In this document: positions 24,885 through 35,662 of the stretch, piece by piece
How the letters are laid out: every line of letters starts with the position of its first letter
Position numbering within the stretch: the first letter of the stretch is position 1
Assembly (NCBI RefSeq): GCF_022761035.1
Contig: NZ_JAKWJP010000001.1
Location: forward strand, 930,001 to 994,000
Source of the DNA: Microbacterium sp. SS28
Lineage (GTDB): Bacteria; Actinomycetota; Actinomycetes; Actinomycetales; Microbacteriaceae
Reading direction: 5' to 3'
DNA: 64,000 bases
Program-made: the position numbers and the translations under genes
Notes under the pieces: generated by a model
What the model was told of the DNA's origin: nothing
Seen by the model: the letters and a program-made list of their open reading frames with translations, nothing else
The model's database searches: none

Positions 24885-25778
24885 ATGCTTCTGATGCGCC
24901 CGCCCCGATCTGCCCGCACAACCTCTCGCCGCCCCTTCGAATCCACCGGCATCGCCGTCGGCGTCGTTCTCGGCACCGCCGCGCTCGTGGGCCTGACGGC
25001 CGTCTCCGCTTCGGCGAGCATCCCGAGTACGACGGGCACCGGTCCGCTCGCCTCCTCGGGCGCCGGCCTCGCGATGCCGATCCAATCGCTCGCCGAGATC
25101 AAGGCGGACTCCGAAGACACCCTCGGCGACGCACGCCGCGCGCTCGCGGATGCCTTCTCCGTCACGGCCGCCGTCGAGGCGTCCGGTCTCGACGTCGGAG
25201 CCGTCACGAGCGTCGACACGTCCGACCTGCGCGACGCGATCACCCGCCTCGACGACATGGACCTTCTCCCGCTGCTCCTCCTCCCGGGCGTCGCGGATGA
25301 CACCGCTGACGAGGCCGATCGCGTCGAGGCGCAGACCGCGACGCTCCAGGGACGTCTCGACGAGGCGTACGCCGCGAAGCAGGCCGCCGATGCCGCCGCC
25401 GCGGCGCAGCGTGAGGCGGAGGCGCAGGCCGCCGCCGCAGCGGCCGCTGCCGCAGCCCTCGCCGCCGCGAACACCCCGGAAGGGGCGAAGGCGACGGCCC
25501 AGCAGATGATCGGCGAGTACGGATGGGGCGGCGACCAGTTCTCGTGCCTCGAGAAGCTCTGGACCCGCGAGTCGGGCTGGAACTACCAGGCGTACAACGC
25601 GGGAAGCGGTGCCACCGGCATCCCGCAGTCCCTTCCCGGCAACAAGATGGCGAGCGTCGGGGCCGACTGGCAGACGAACGCGACGACCCAGATCCGCTGG
25701 GGCCTGAACTACATCAACGGCTCGTACGGCTCGCCGTGCGCCGCGTGGGCCCACTCGAACGCGACCAACTGGTACTGA
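24885..25778 (+). CDS. Secreted lytic transglycosylase-like peptidoglycan hydrolase
   Basis: 297 aa. N-terminal Arg-rich start and hydrophobic stretch GIAVGVVLGTAALVGLTAVS give a signal/anchor. Residues ~65-145 are acidic and helical; ~150-205 is an Ala/Glu/Gln coiled coil (AQREAEAQAAAAAAAAAAL); residues ~210-297 are a transglycosylase SLT-like domain with catalytic Glu in CLEKLWTRESGWNYQAYN, then GATGIPQSLPGNKM and a C-terminal W-Y. It probably trims peptidoglycan at growth or division. ATG 24885 follows a long structured leader; a hairpin at 25807-25863 follows the gene. Confidence 0.85.
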   Translation: MLLMRPPRSARTTSRRPFESTGIAVGVVLGTAALVGLTAVSASASIPSTTGTGPLASSGAGLAMPIQSLAEIKADSEDTLGDARRALADAFSVTAAVEASGLDVGAVTSVDTSDLRDAITRLDDMDLLPLLLLPGVADDTADEADRVEAQTATLQGRLDEAYAAKQAADAAAAAQREAEAQAAAAAAAAAALAAANTPEGAKATAQQMIGEYGWGGDQFSCLEKLWTRESGWNYQAYNAGSGATGIPQSLPGNKMASVGADWQTNATTQIRWGLNYINGSYGSPCAAWAHSNATNWY

Positions 25779-25806
25779 GCGGCCTTTCGGTCTCCGAGCG
25801 GCCATT

Positions 25807-25863
25807 CGGTCCGCGAGCCTGCCGAGGGGTCGAGGTTCGATGCCTCGGCAGGCTCGGCGACCG
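25807..25863. repeat. Hairpin built from two copies of the dispersed GAGCCTGCCGAGG repeat
   Basis: GCGAGCCTGCCGAGG pairs with CCTCGGCAGGCTCGG across a short loop, flanked by CGGTC/GACCG. It lies 29 bp after the transglycosylase stop, so it likely acts as a terminator, but its halves are copies of a repeat seen elsewhere in the window. Confidence 0.65.
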
Positions 25864-25931
25864 CCCGGCTGCCGTGATGTCCCGCGTCACACCGGGGCGG
25901 CGGGAAGGGCGTCCGCGCTAGCGTGGACCCC

Positions 25932-27611
<1,680 letters not shown>

Positions 27612-27613
27612 AC

Positions 27614-27669
27614 CCGTGTCCCTTGCGGGCCGGACTCGCACGGCGCACGTCCGGCCCGAGAGGGACACG
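27614..27669. repeat. Imperfect inverted repeat after pgi
   Basis: GTGTCCC...GGGCCGGAC and GTCCGGCCC...GGGACAC form a stem just after the pgi stop. The words resemble the CATGTCCC element at 6773-6849, so the two may be relatives. Confidence 0.45.
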
Positions 27670-27688
27670 AAGATCGGCTGACACAGGG

Positions 27689-27722
27689 AAAGGGCCCGCC
27701 TCCGTGAGGAGGCGGGCCCTTT
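27689..27722. terminator. Strong bidirectional terminator between pgi and the M6 protease gene
   Basis: Perfect 15-bp arms (AAAGGGCCCGCCTCC / GGAGGCGGGCCCTTT) around GTGA. With A/T runs at both ends it can stop both convergent genes. Confidence 0.9.
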
Positions 27723-27734
27723 GCTGTCCGAGGA

Positions 27735-30011
27735 CTACTCGGGGTTGACGACGTCGACCCGGAGCGTTCCGCCGGTGTTCTGCTCGGTCACGGTCGCCGT
27801 CACGCCGGCTCCCGCGACGTAGACGCCCCCGAGCGGGTTCGTCGTGCTGAAGTACCGGTCGATCACCGAGTCGTCGAAGGTCGCGATGCCGGCGTTCGAC
27901 GGCGCGGCGGCCTCCAGCGTCTGGACGGTGGCCTTGCTGCCCTTCCCGACGACGACCTCCTTGTGCAGGGCGATGGCGTCCGTCGCCTGCAGACCGAAGG
28001 TCGCATCGAACGGCTGACGCCGGTTGCTCGGCCCCGTTCCGTCGGAGTACGTGAACTTCACCGGCCGCGCGTCGACCGGGAGCGCGAGACCGTGCCCAGG
28101 GTGGTCGATCGTGTTGTTGTCGCTGTAGGTCTCGTCGACCGCCCACACGAGCAGGCCGTCCTGGAAGGGGAACCGCTCGACCCAGTCGGGCTTCGTGATG
28201 CCGTTGCTGAACTGGTACGGCCCGACCTCCAGCGTCGAGTCGTAGCCCACGTAGGTGCGGTTCTCGAGCAGGTAGTAGCGGTCGCCCACGGCCTCTTCGC
28301 TGCCCGTGCTGATCTTGAAGCCGCCCGCCGCGGTCCACCCGTTCGCGCCGGTCTCGACGTTGTCCGAGAGCAGCGTCTTGCCGTTCGCCTTCACGACGAT
28401 GTCGTCGATGAACGCTCCGCCGAGGTGCACGCCCCCGTCGGACTGGTAACGGAACCGGAAGTCCACGTTCCCGCCGCCGGGCACCGTGAGCTTGAGCCCC
28501 GTCCACTTGTCCTTCGTCGTGCCGCTGATCGTCGCGAGCGTCGTCCAGTTGGCGGCTCCGGCCGGCTTGTACTCGGCGTAGAGGTAGTCGAAGCCGTCCT
28601 CGATGTCGTACCAGGCGCTCGCCGACACGGACGCCTTCGCGATGCCGGTCAGGTTGAGCGTCCGCGTGAGCGTCGTGTTCAGGTCGTCTGCGCTCGAGGT
28701 CCACCAGGCGTGCCCGCCGGCGGGCGTCGCGTAGTCCGTCGTGACGGCCTCGTCGGGGACATCCACGACGAGAGCCTGCGACTGATCGGACACCTGCAGC
28801 GCGGCGGGGCTCAGCGTGAAGCTCCCGCTCTCACCCGGATCCACGACGTCGTAGTCGAGCCAGCCGAGCTGCAGCTTCTCCCACGGGCCCATGTAGCCGG
28901 GCGTCGTGCCGATGTCCTCGCCGCCGTGGTTGAGCCACGAGCCGCTCGACATGAGCGTCCAGAAGGCCGTCGAGTTCTCGCCGCCGTTCGTGTCGTAGAA
29001 GTCGGGCAGTCCCAGATCGTGGCCGAACTCATGCGCGAAGACGCCGAGCCCGCCGTTCTCGGCCTCGACCGTGTAGTCGCCGATCCAGTAGTTGGAGTTG
29101 CCGATCTTCGCGCCGCCGAACTTGGCGGTCTCGCTCGGGCCGGTCAGGCCGTAGTCGGTCGAGTTGACGTACCAGCGGTGCGACCAGATCGCGTCCTCGC
29201 CCTGTGCACCGCCTCCCGCGTCCTCGCCCTCGCCCGCGTGCACGGCCTGGAAGTGATCCAGGTAGCCGTCGGGCTCGTCGAAGTCACCGTCGCCGTCCGC
29301 GTCGTAGCGGTCCCAGACATCGAAGGATGCGAGCTCCGCGTTGATCTGGGCGTCGGTCTTGCCGGCCGTCTTCTGCGCGGCGTACCACGCGTTGCCCGAG
29401 TCCTGGATGAACTTCCACGCGCCGCCGAAGTCCTCGACCGCGTTGTCGCCATACGTCGAAGCGTTGCCGGGAACCGTCACCCAGTCGCTCACCTCGCCCG
29501 CGACCGAGTACGCGCCGGACGACTGCTTGAGGTAGAAGTCCTTGAACGACTCGCCGTCGCCGAAGAACAGGTCCTCATACGAGCCCGTGTTGAAGTCCGG
29601 GAGCCAGTGGGTGCTGTTGTTCACCGACCGATCGGGCTGCGGGATCTCGTTGTGCAAGGGCCCGGGGACGGTGCCGAGCTTCTTGTCGCCCTGCGTGCCG
29701 AACTGGGCGAGGATCGTGAAGACCTGCGCCGTTCCCTCGAGGGTCGCCTCGAAGTACTTGTCCTGGGCGAGCGTCACGACGCCGTCTTCGTTCGGGGCCG
29801 CCTGCCCCGACAGGATCAGTCTCTGAGCGGCCTTTCGCCGCTCGTTCTGGCGGTCTGTCAGCGGTCCTGGCCGGTTGTCCAGTCGCTGCGCTGCGGTCGG
29901 CTGCGAATCGTCGGCAGGCGCAGCGACGGCTGCGGGCACGATGGCCACGCTCGCCAGCACTGTCGCGCCCGCCGCAACGACGGCCCCAAGGCCGCGGATG
30001 CGTCGTTTCAC
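27735..30011 (-). CDS. Secreted immune inhibitor A-like M6 metalloprotease
   Basis: 758 aa. A signal peptide (KRR, hydrophobic ~8-30, cleavage near AVAAPADD) is followed by a propeptide and the M6 catalytic domain. The zinc motif HEFGH lies at 327-331 (GVFAHEFGHDLGLPDFYD) and a calcium-type DADGDGDFDEPDG loop at 237-249. The C-terminal half holds a MAM/jelly-roll-like segment (GGNVDFRFRYQSDGGVHLGG) and a tail rich in Thr and Val. GTG 30011 has AAGGAG six bases upstream. It is monocistronic, between a bidirectional terminator and the PTS gene terminator. An extracellular protein-degrading role is expected. Confidence 0.92.
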   Translation of the reverse strand: MKRRIRGLGAVVAAGATVLASVAIVPAAVAAPADDSQPTAAQRLDNRPGPLTDRQNERRKAAQRLILSGQAAPNEDGVVTLAQDKYFEATLEGTAQVFTILAQFGTQGDKKLGTVPGPLHNEIPQPDRSVNNSTHWLPDFNTGSYEDLFFGDGESFKDFYLKQSSGAYSVAGEVSDWVTVPGNASTYGDNAVEDFGGAWKFIQDSGNAWYAAQKTAGKTDAQINAELASFDVWDRYDADGDGDFDEPDGYLDHFQAVHAGEGEDAGGGAQGEDAIWSHRWYVNSTDYGLTGPSETAKFGGAKIGNSNYWIGDYTVEAENGGLGVFAHEFGHDLGLPDFYDTNGGENSTAFWTLMSSGSWLNHGGEDIGTTPGYMGPWEKLQLGWLDYDVVDPGESGSFTLSPAALQVSDQSQALVVDVPDEAVTTDYATPAGGHAWWTSSADDLNTTLTRTLNLTGIAKASVSASAWYDIEDGFDYLYAEYKPAGAANWTTLATISGTTKDKWTGLKLTVPGGGNVDFRFRYQSDGGVHLGGAFIDDIVVKANGKTLLSDNVETGANGWTAAGGFKISTGSEEAVGDRYYLLENRTYVGYDSTLEVGPYQFSNGITKPDWVERFPFQDGLLVWAVDETYSDNNTIDHPGHGLALPVDARPVKFTYSDGTGPSNRRQPFDATFGLQATDAIALHKEVVVGKGSKATVQTLEAAAPSNAGIATFDDSVIDRYFSTTNPLGGVYVAGAGVTATVTEQNTGGTLRVDVVNPE

Positions 30012-30149
30012 GCGTTACTCCTTCTTCAGTTTCGTACTCGGGATCACCGAGCACCCCGCCGGGGAATCTAACAGCGCGAGGAGTCGAAGAGAAGGGGTAT
30101 GAGCCGGTTCTCACATTCGAAGGGCGGGGTTCGCGACGAGCGCACGAAG

Positions 30150-30188
30150 ATGGGACGGGATGCCGGCGGCACCGGCATCCCGTCCCAT
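30150..30188 (-). terminator. Terminator of the PTS gene
   Basis: 16-bp perfect arms (ATGGGACGGGATGCCG / CGGCATCCCGTCCCAT) 12 bp after the PTS stop. The stem contains the over-represented word GGATGCC. Confidence 0.85.
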
Positions 30189-30200
30189 CCTGTTGTTCGG

Positions 30201-32300
30201 CTACTCCTTGGGTTCGACCGTGATGAGCGAGGCTCCCGGCTCGACCGTGCCTTCGAGCACGGGGGCGACGTCCCCGAAGTCGTCCGCGTTCAGGATGATC
30301 ACGGGCGTGACGAGCGGGTAGCCCGCCTTCTCGATGACGGCGCGGTCGAAGACCACGAGCGGCGTGCCGAGTTCGACGCGGTCGCCGTTCTTGACCTTCA
30401 CGTCGAAGCCCTCACCGCCGAGGTTCACCGTGTCGATGCCGACGTGGATGAGCACCTCGAGTCCGCCGTCGAGCACGATCCCGAAGGCGTGCCCGGTCGG
30501 CTGGGCCGCCGCCACGACGCCCGGGCCGGGCGAGTAGACCGTGTCGCCCGTGGGCTCGATGGCTGCTCCCGGACCCATGACCCCACCCGCGAAGACGGGA
30601 TCGGGCACCTCGGACAGCGCGATGACCCTGCCGGCGAGCGGGGCCGCGACCTCGATCGCGACCCTCTCGAGCACCGCCGTCGCGGTCGGCGCGGCCACTG
30701 CCGCGGCCGCGGGTGCGGCATCCGATGCGTCGATCGATCGTCCTGCGGAGGCCTCGACCGTCGCAGGGGCGAGGTGCTCGGCAGCGGCAGCCGCCTCGGC
30801 GGCGTCGCGTGCCGCCTCGAACTCCGCCTGCTGCTCGGGCGTGCGGAAGTTCGAGAAGATCACGAGGAACATCGCCGTGAAGAAGGCAGCCGCGATCGCG
30901 ATCGCGTACAGCCCGATCGGGTTGAACGCGGGGATCGTGAGCAGCGACGTGAAGACGAACGCCGTCGTCGTGACGCCGTCCGGCAGGCCCAGGACGAGGC
31001 TGCCGACGCCGATCACGAGACCGCCCACGAAGCACCCGACGAGCATGCGCGGATAGATGCGCTTGAACCGCAGATGGATACCGTACAGAGACGGTTCGGA
31101 GATGCCGCCGAGCAGACCCGCCGCGAGCGCACCCGTCGAGGTCTGCCGCATCTGCGTGTCGCGGTGACGCAGCGACAGAACGAGGACGCCCGCCGTCGCG
31201 CCGAAGCACGCGAAGTTCCACGCGCCCATGGGGCCTTGGATGAAGTCGTACCCGAGCGTGTTGATGTTGAGCAGCATGACCGCGTTGATCGGCCAGTGCA
31301 GACCCAGCGGCACCATGAACGGATACGCGAGCGGAATGATGATCGCGAAGATGAACGGCGACCATTGGTTGATCGCGGCCAGGCCCTGAGCGAGCGCGGC
31401 GCCCGCGTAGACGCCGATCGGGCCGATGATGAAGGCCGTCAGCGGGATCATGATGAGCATCGCGAAGAACGGGACGAAAATGAGCTGCAGGTTCGGCGTG
31501 ATGATCTTGCGCAGCAGCTTGTAGAGCGGGCCGAGGACGGCCGCCATGAGCAGCGGCGGGAAGACCTGCGAGCTGTAGTCGAAGATCGTCAGCGGGAAGC
31601 CGAAGATCGGGACGATGAACACCGTCGAGCCGAAGACGACCTGCTCGGTCGCCTCGCCCTTGAGCGCGGCGAATCCGGGCAGCATGAGCACGGCCATGAT
31701 CGAGAAGCCGACCCACGGGTCGGCGCCGATCTTTGCCGAGGCGTTGTACGCGACCATGAGCGGCAGGAAGACGAAGACGCACTGCCACATGAGGTTGATG
31801 AATGCCCACGAGGGGTCGAGGGTCACGCCGGGCGCGTTCCAGGGCGGGATCACGCCGAGCGTCGCCATGAGCGCCATGAACGTGATGAAGAAGGATGCCC
31901 CGAGCAGAGCGCCGAGGATCGGCCGGAACGAGTCCGACAGGAACTCGAAGAACGAGTCGATCCACGCGACTTTGCCGCGGACGCCCTTCGCCCGCTCGCG
32001 CGCCTTGATGTCGTCGAGCGATTCCTCGGCGGGAGCGGCGCCCCCGCCGTCCTGCATCTCGGGCAGCGCCTGGATGTCGTTGTAGACGTTCTGCACTCCG
32101 CCGCCGATGACGACCTGGAACCGGTCGCCTGCCTGCGGCACCGCCCCCATGACGCCGGGCACGGCCTCGACCGCCGCCGTGTCGACCTTGCCGCCGTCGC
32201 GGAGCTGGAATCTGAGCCTCGTCGCACAGTGCGTGAGGCTCTGGATGTTCGCGGCACCTCCCACCGCCTTGACGATGTCTGCCGCTGAGTTGGAAGCCAT
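30201..32300 (-). CDS. PTS beta-glucoside-type permease EIIBCA
   Basis: 699 aa with all three PTS domains in the order B-C-A. EIIB: phosphoryl Cys25 in SLTHCATRLRF. EIIC: ~10 membrane segments from ~100 to ~450, with GGISEPSLYGIHLRFKR, the GXXE signature. Linker: Ala-rich ~470-530. EIIA (glucose type): GHAFGIVLDGG and the phospho-His619 in LIHVGIDTVN. It takes up and phosphorylates a beta-glucoside or a related disaccharide such as trehalose or sucrose. The frame is open to 32441, but the ATG at 32300 with GGAGA nearby begins the conserved EIIB. No antiterminator gene adjoins. Confidence 0.92.
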   Translation of the reverse strand: MASNSAADIVKAVGGAANIQSLTHCATRLRFQLRDGGKVDTAAVEAVPGVMGAVPQAGDRFQVVIGGGVQNVYNDIQALPEMQDGGGAAPAEESLDDIKARERAKGVRGKVAWIDSFFEFLSDSFRPILGALLGASFFITFMALMATLGVIPPWNAPGVTLDPSWAFINLMWQCVFVFLPLMVAYNASAKIGADPWVGFSIMAVLMLPGFAALKGEATEQVVFGSTVFIVPIFGFPLTIFDYSSQVFPPLLMAAVLGPLYKLLRKIITPNLQLIFVPFFAMLIMIPLTAFIIGPIGVYAGAALAQGLAAINQWSPFIFAIIIPLAYPFMVPLGLHWPINAVMLLNINTLGYDFIQGPMGAWNFACFGATAGVLVLSLRHRDTQMRQTSTGALAAGLLGGISEPSLYGIHLRFKRIYPRMLVGCFVGGLVIGVGSLVLGLPDGVTTTAFVFTSLLTIPAFNPIGLYAIAIAAAFFTAMFLVIFSNFRTPEQQAEFEAARDAAEAAAAAEHLAPATVEASAGRSIDASDAAPAAAAVAAPTATAVLERVAIEVAAPLAGRVIALSEVPDPVFAGGVMGPGAAIEPTGDTVYSPGPGVVAAAQPTGHAFGIVLDGGLEVLIHVGIDTVNLGGEGFDVKVKNGDRVELGTPLVVFDRAVIEKAGYPLVTPVIILNADDFGDVAPVLEGTVEPGASLITVEPKE

Positions 32301-32463
32301 GGGAATCTCCTTCGACCGTCCTGTTCGCATTGCCCGACGACGGGACCCGAGCTCCCCGCACCCGTCAATCCGGATGCTATCGGCGCGGGTGGCCGCGCGC
32401 GAGGGCCTGCGATGCGGGCGGCGACACCGTGTCGCCCGCATCGGGTGAGACGCGAGGGCGAGG

Positions 32464-34332
32464 CTAGACGCCGCCTCCGCCGCCGCCCCCGCCGCCCCCG
32501 CCGGCCGAGCCTCCGCCGCCCGACCCGCCGGAGGACGACGAGGCGGACGTGCTCGTCGAGAGCGTGCCGATCCCGGACGAGAAGGCCGATGCGCTGAACC
32601 CGCTGGAGCCCGCGTACCAGCCGGGCGATCCGCCGTCGCCGTACAGCACGGCGAGTTCCTTCGCCCACTGCTTCTCCTGGCCGAATACGACGGCGTAGGG
32701 CAGCAGGGTCTCGTAGAGCCGGAGCATCTCGCGGCGATCCGTCGTGTCGACGCGGACCCGCTCGGCGCCCTGCGGGGACTGCAGCATCCGGATGCGGTCT
32801 GCCTCCGCCCACTCGATGAAGACCTTGAGGCCCGCGAGGTGATCGCGCGTCTCGGCGCCGAGCGCCGTGAGCGGCTTGTGCGACACGAGCCCGATCACGA
32901 GCAGCTCGGCGAGCACAGCCAGGACTATGACGACGAGCGGCACCCACTCGACGACGGCGGCGTCGAGCGCGGTCACGCCGAAGAGGAACACGAGCCCGGC
33001 CGCAATGCCCGTCGCGACGATCGGAAGCGCACGCACGAGGACGGGCACCTTCCGGCGCAGGCCGCGTCGCTGCAGCTCGGTGTTCGCGGCCTTGAGGATC
33101 TTCTGCGCCGTCGACGACAGCCGGCGGTCGGTCTGCCCGAACTCGTACTCCTCCCCCGGCGCGAAGCCCGGGAAGAGGCCGTCGAGGAGCATGAGGCCGT
33201 CGCCGTCGGCGCGCGACGGGTCGACCAGCTGGGCCCGCAGCTTCACCTTCCCGAACCAGCCGGGGTCGCCTTCCAGGATCCGGATGCTGCCGACCACGGC
33301 CTGCTCGAGCACCTCGGCGGGGATCCCCTTGGACGTGCGCCCGAGCAGGACGGCGCTCTCCAGGGCGTCGATCGCGGCGGGCGGCGTGTACTCCGCGATG
33401 ATCGTCGGACGGCCGGTCTCGTCGCGCAGCCGGCGAGACCGCGTCACGAACGCCCAGCCGACGCCGCCGAGGACGCCGACCGCGAAGACCGCCTGCAGCC
33501 AGCCCCACGTCGATGCGAAGTACGACGAGTCGAACGGCGTGAAGGTGCCGGGCTCGAACCCGACCGCCATCGTCATGGTCTGGTACGGCAGCAGCTCGCC
33601 GGTCTCGGCGAAGACCTCGGTCGAAGCCGGGTCCACCCGCCCCGAGGCTCCGGGCGCCGCGTCAGCGGCGTCTGGAGTGGGCGTGAGGGCCGATCTCGTC
33701 TCGATCGCGCACGTCTCGGTCGAGCCCTCGTATCCGCGGTAGCACGCGGTCGCACCGGTCAGCGCGGCGGCGAGCGTCTCGTCGAGATGCAGCGTCGCCG
33801 TCACACGGCCGAACGACTGCGGCCACTCGAGACCGTTGACGTTCCAGTAGAACTCGTCGGCACCCGCCTCGCCGTCGGGCAGCACGACGTTCTCGAGCGT
33901 GTACGTGAAGACGTACGTCTGCTCGCCGTGCACGTAGTCGTCGGCGCGGGAGGTCATCGAGAAGACGCCGTCCTCGTGCTCGACCTCGGCGGGCCGCTCA
34001 CCGCCCTCGCCGTCTGTGATCGACACGAACTCCGGCCGCACGGGCACGCCGAGATACATGTCCGGCACGAGCCGGCGCATGCCGCGGTTCTGGTCGTACT
34101 CGGGGAAGACCGCGACGAACCGCTCGACGACCTCGAGCGTGCTCGCGCCGTCGTCGGCGCGACCCAGCGTGTAGTCGACGTCGAGGCTCGCGAACCGGAA
34201 GTCGTCGAGATCGGTGGAGACCGACGCCGTCGACTCGTCGGCGGGCACGAGGCTCGAGACGACGCCGAAACCGACGACGAGGACGGATGCCGCGACGATG
34301 AACACGGCGACACGCCGGACGAGCCTGCCCAT
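32464..34332 (-). CDS. DUF2207 membrane protein with glycine-rich tail
   Basis: 622 aa. N-terminal anchor (VAVFIVAASVLVVGFGVVSSLV), an extracellular beta-rich domain with NVNGLEWPQSFGRVTATLHL (DUF2207 hallmark), a central membrane segment (WGWLQAVFAVGVLGGVGWAFV), a cytoplasmic region, two more membrane helices (~430-480), and a C-terminal Ser/Gly-rich tail ending in a run of glycines encoded by GCC/CCG-type repeats at 32464-32510. Function of the family is unknown; several members sit in the envelope. It is followed by a 163-bp gap to the PTS gene on the same strand and is divergent from marR. Confidence 0.85.
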   Translation of the reverse strand: MGRLVRRVAVFIVAASVLVVGFGVVSSLVPADESTASVSTDLDDFRFASLDVDYTLGRADDGASTLEVVERFVAVFPEYDQNRGMRRLVPDMYLGVPVRPEFVSITDGEGGERPAEVEHEDGVFSMTSRADDYVHGEQTYVFTYTLENVVLPDGEAGADEFYWNVNGLEWPQSFGRVTATLHLDETLAAALTGATACYRGYEGSTETCAIETRSALTPTPDAADAAPGASGRVDPASTEVFAETGELLPYQTMTMAVGFEPGTFTPFDSSYFASTWGWLQAVFAVGVLGGVGWAFVTRSRRLRDETGRPTIIAEYTPPAAIDALESAVLLGRTSKGIPAEVLEQAVVGSIRILEGDPGWFGKVKLRAQLVDPSRADGDGLMLLDGLFPGFAPGEEYEFGQTDRRLSSTAQKILKAANTELQRRGLRRKVPVLVRALPIVATGIAAGLVFLFGVTALDAAVVEWVPLVVIVLAVLAELLVIGLVSHKPLTALGAETRDHLAGLKVFIEWAEADRIRMLQSPQGAERVRVDTTDRREMLRLYETLLPYAVVFGQEKQWAKELAVLYGDGGSPGWYAGSSGFSASAFSSGIGTLSTSTSASSSSGGSGGGGSAGGGGGGGGGGGV

Positions 34333-34387
34333 GCGGTCAGCCTAAGGCCCCGCCCGCAGACACCGTGTTCGCCGTAAAGTTGTGCCT

Positions 34388-34828
34388 ATGACCGACCGGC
34401 GACTCGCGATCGACGCGTGGGAGAGCCTCTTCCGCGCGCAGCACGAGGTGTTCGGCGACATCAGCGGCGACTTCGAGGGCACGACGCTCTCGCAGGCGGA
34501 GTACGACGTGCTGCTGACCGTGACGCGCGGCGAGGATCAGACCGCGCGGCTGCGCGACGTGACGGCGAACATGCTCATCAGCCAGCCGAGCGTCTCGCGC
34601 CTCGTCGACCGCATGGTGACGCGCGGCCTGCTGTCCAAGTGCGCCGACCCCGACGACGGGCGCGGCGCCCTCGTGCACGCGACGGACGAGGGGGCGGCGA
34701 TGTTCCGGCGGCTCGCGTCGACGCACGGTCGCGCGATCGCCGAGCGGATGTCGGTCCTCAGCGAGGGCGAGCTCACGCAGCTGCGCGAGCTGACCGCCAA
34801 GCTGCGCCGCGTCGAACCCGGCTGCTGA
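34388..34828 (+). CDS. MarR-family transcriptional regulator
   Basis: 146 aa winged-helix regulator. LSQAEYDVLLTVTRGEDQTARLRDVTANMLISQPSVSRLVDRMVTRGLL contains the recognition helix, followed by the wing DPDDGRGALVHATDEG. ATG 34388 lies seven bases after TAAAGT (34375-34380), so the mRNA is probably leaderless. It is divergent from the DUF2207 gene and convergent with the ABC-2 exporter genes; its target is not clear from the context. Confidence 0.9.
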   Translation: MTDRRLAIDAWESLFRAQHEVFGDISGDFEGTTLSQAEYDVLLTVTRGEDQTARLRDVTANMLISQPSVSRLVDRMVTRGLLSKCADPDDGRGALVHATDEGAAMFRRLASTHGRAIAERMSVLSEGELTQLRELTAKLRRVEPGC

Positions 34829-34850
34829 CCCGGCTGCCGGTCGCAAGGCC

Positions 34851-34875
34851 GGCCCCCGAACCTGCCGAGGGGTGG
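34851..34875. repeat. Copy of dispersed GGNCCCCGAGCCTGNCGAGGGG repeat
   Basis: GGCCCCCGAACCTGCCGAGG sits in the convergent gap between marR and the ABC-2 permease. Related copies occur at ~3901-3925, 25807-25863 and 35683-35708. Confidence 0.5.
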
Positions 34876-34927
34876 CATCCCAGCCATCGCTCGGTTGGAC
34901 CCGGCTGCTGGCCCGGCGCCCGGCGAC

Positions 34928-35662
34928 CTACGGCGTGCGACGCCGCAATGTCAGCGACGCGAGCACCAGCGCGGCGACGAGGAACCCGCCGACCACGAGC
35001 AGCGGGCCGTAGACGTCCCACCCCTCGTCGCCCGCCGTCACGGCGTTGATCGCGTCGATCGCGTAGCTCAGCGGCAGCACCTTGCTGATCGCGTACAGCG
35101 CGTCGGGCATCTGGTCGCGCGGCATGAAAAGTCCGCCGAGCAGGATCTGCGGGAAGACGATGAGCGGCATGAACTGCACAGCCTGGAACTCCGTGCGGGC
35201 GAACGCGCTCGCGAGCAGGCCGAGCGCCATGCCGAGCACGGCGTCGGACACGGCGACGAGTCCCAGCTGCCACGCCGGCCCCTCCGGGTCGAGGCCGCAC
35301 ACGAGGACGGCGAACGACACGGTGACGATGGCCTGGATCATCGCCATGAGACCGAATGCGAGGGCGTAGCCGAGGATGAAGTCGGCCTTGCCGAGCGGCG
35401 TCGTCATGAGCCGCTCGAGGGTGCCCGAGCGGCGCTCGCGCAGCGTCGTGATCGACGTGATGAGGAACATGATGATGAACGGGAAGAGCGCCAGGATCGG
35501 AGGCCCGTAGATGTCGAAGACACCCTCCTGATCGCTGAACAGCCACGCGAACAGGCCGACGAGAAGGCTCGGCGCGATGAGCATGAGAGCGATCGAGCGG
35601 TGGTCGTGGCTCAGCTGCCGAAGCACGCGGCCCGCCGTCGCAAAGGTGCGCGCGCCGTTCAT
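34928..35662 (-). CDS. ABC-2 family exporter permease
   Basis: 244 aa with six membrane segments and the ABC-2 signature loops: SITTLRERRSGTLERLMTTPLGKADFILGYAL (the interfacial helix) and FPQILLGGLFMPRDQMPDALYAISKVLPLSYAIDAI. It forms an export pump with the ATPase at 35659-36462. ATG 35662 overlaps the ATPase stop by 4 bp (ATGA). The upstream open frame is antisense-like. Substrate is unknown; the TetR partner suggests export of a toxic compound. Confidence 0.9.
   Translation of the reverse strand: MNGARTFATAGRVLRQLSHDHRSIALMLIAPSLLVGLFAWLFSDQEGVFDIYGPPILALFPFIIMFLITSITTLRERRSGTLERLMTTPLGKADFILGYALAFGLMAMIQAIVTVSFAVLVCGLDPEGPAWQLGLVAVSDAVLGMALGLLASAFARTEFQAVQFMPLIVFPQILLGGLFMPRDQMPDALYAISKVLPLSYAIDAINAVTAGDEGWDVYGPLLVVGGFLVAALVLASLTLRRRTP

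Noticed and set aside
27963..32288. Two very long plus-strand open frames (about 700 codons each)
   Set aside because: They are antisense to the M6 protease and PTS genes and consist of Arg/Val/Asp-rich low-complexity sequence.
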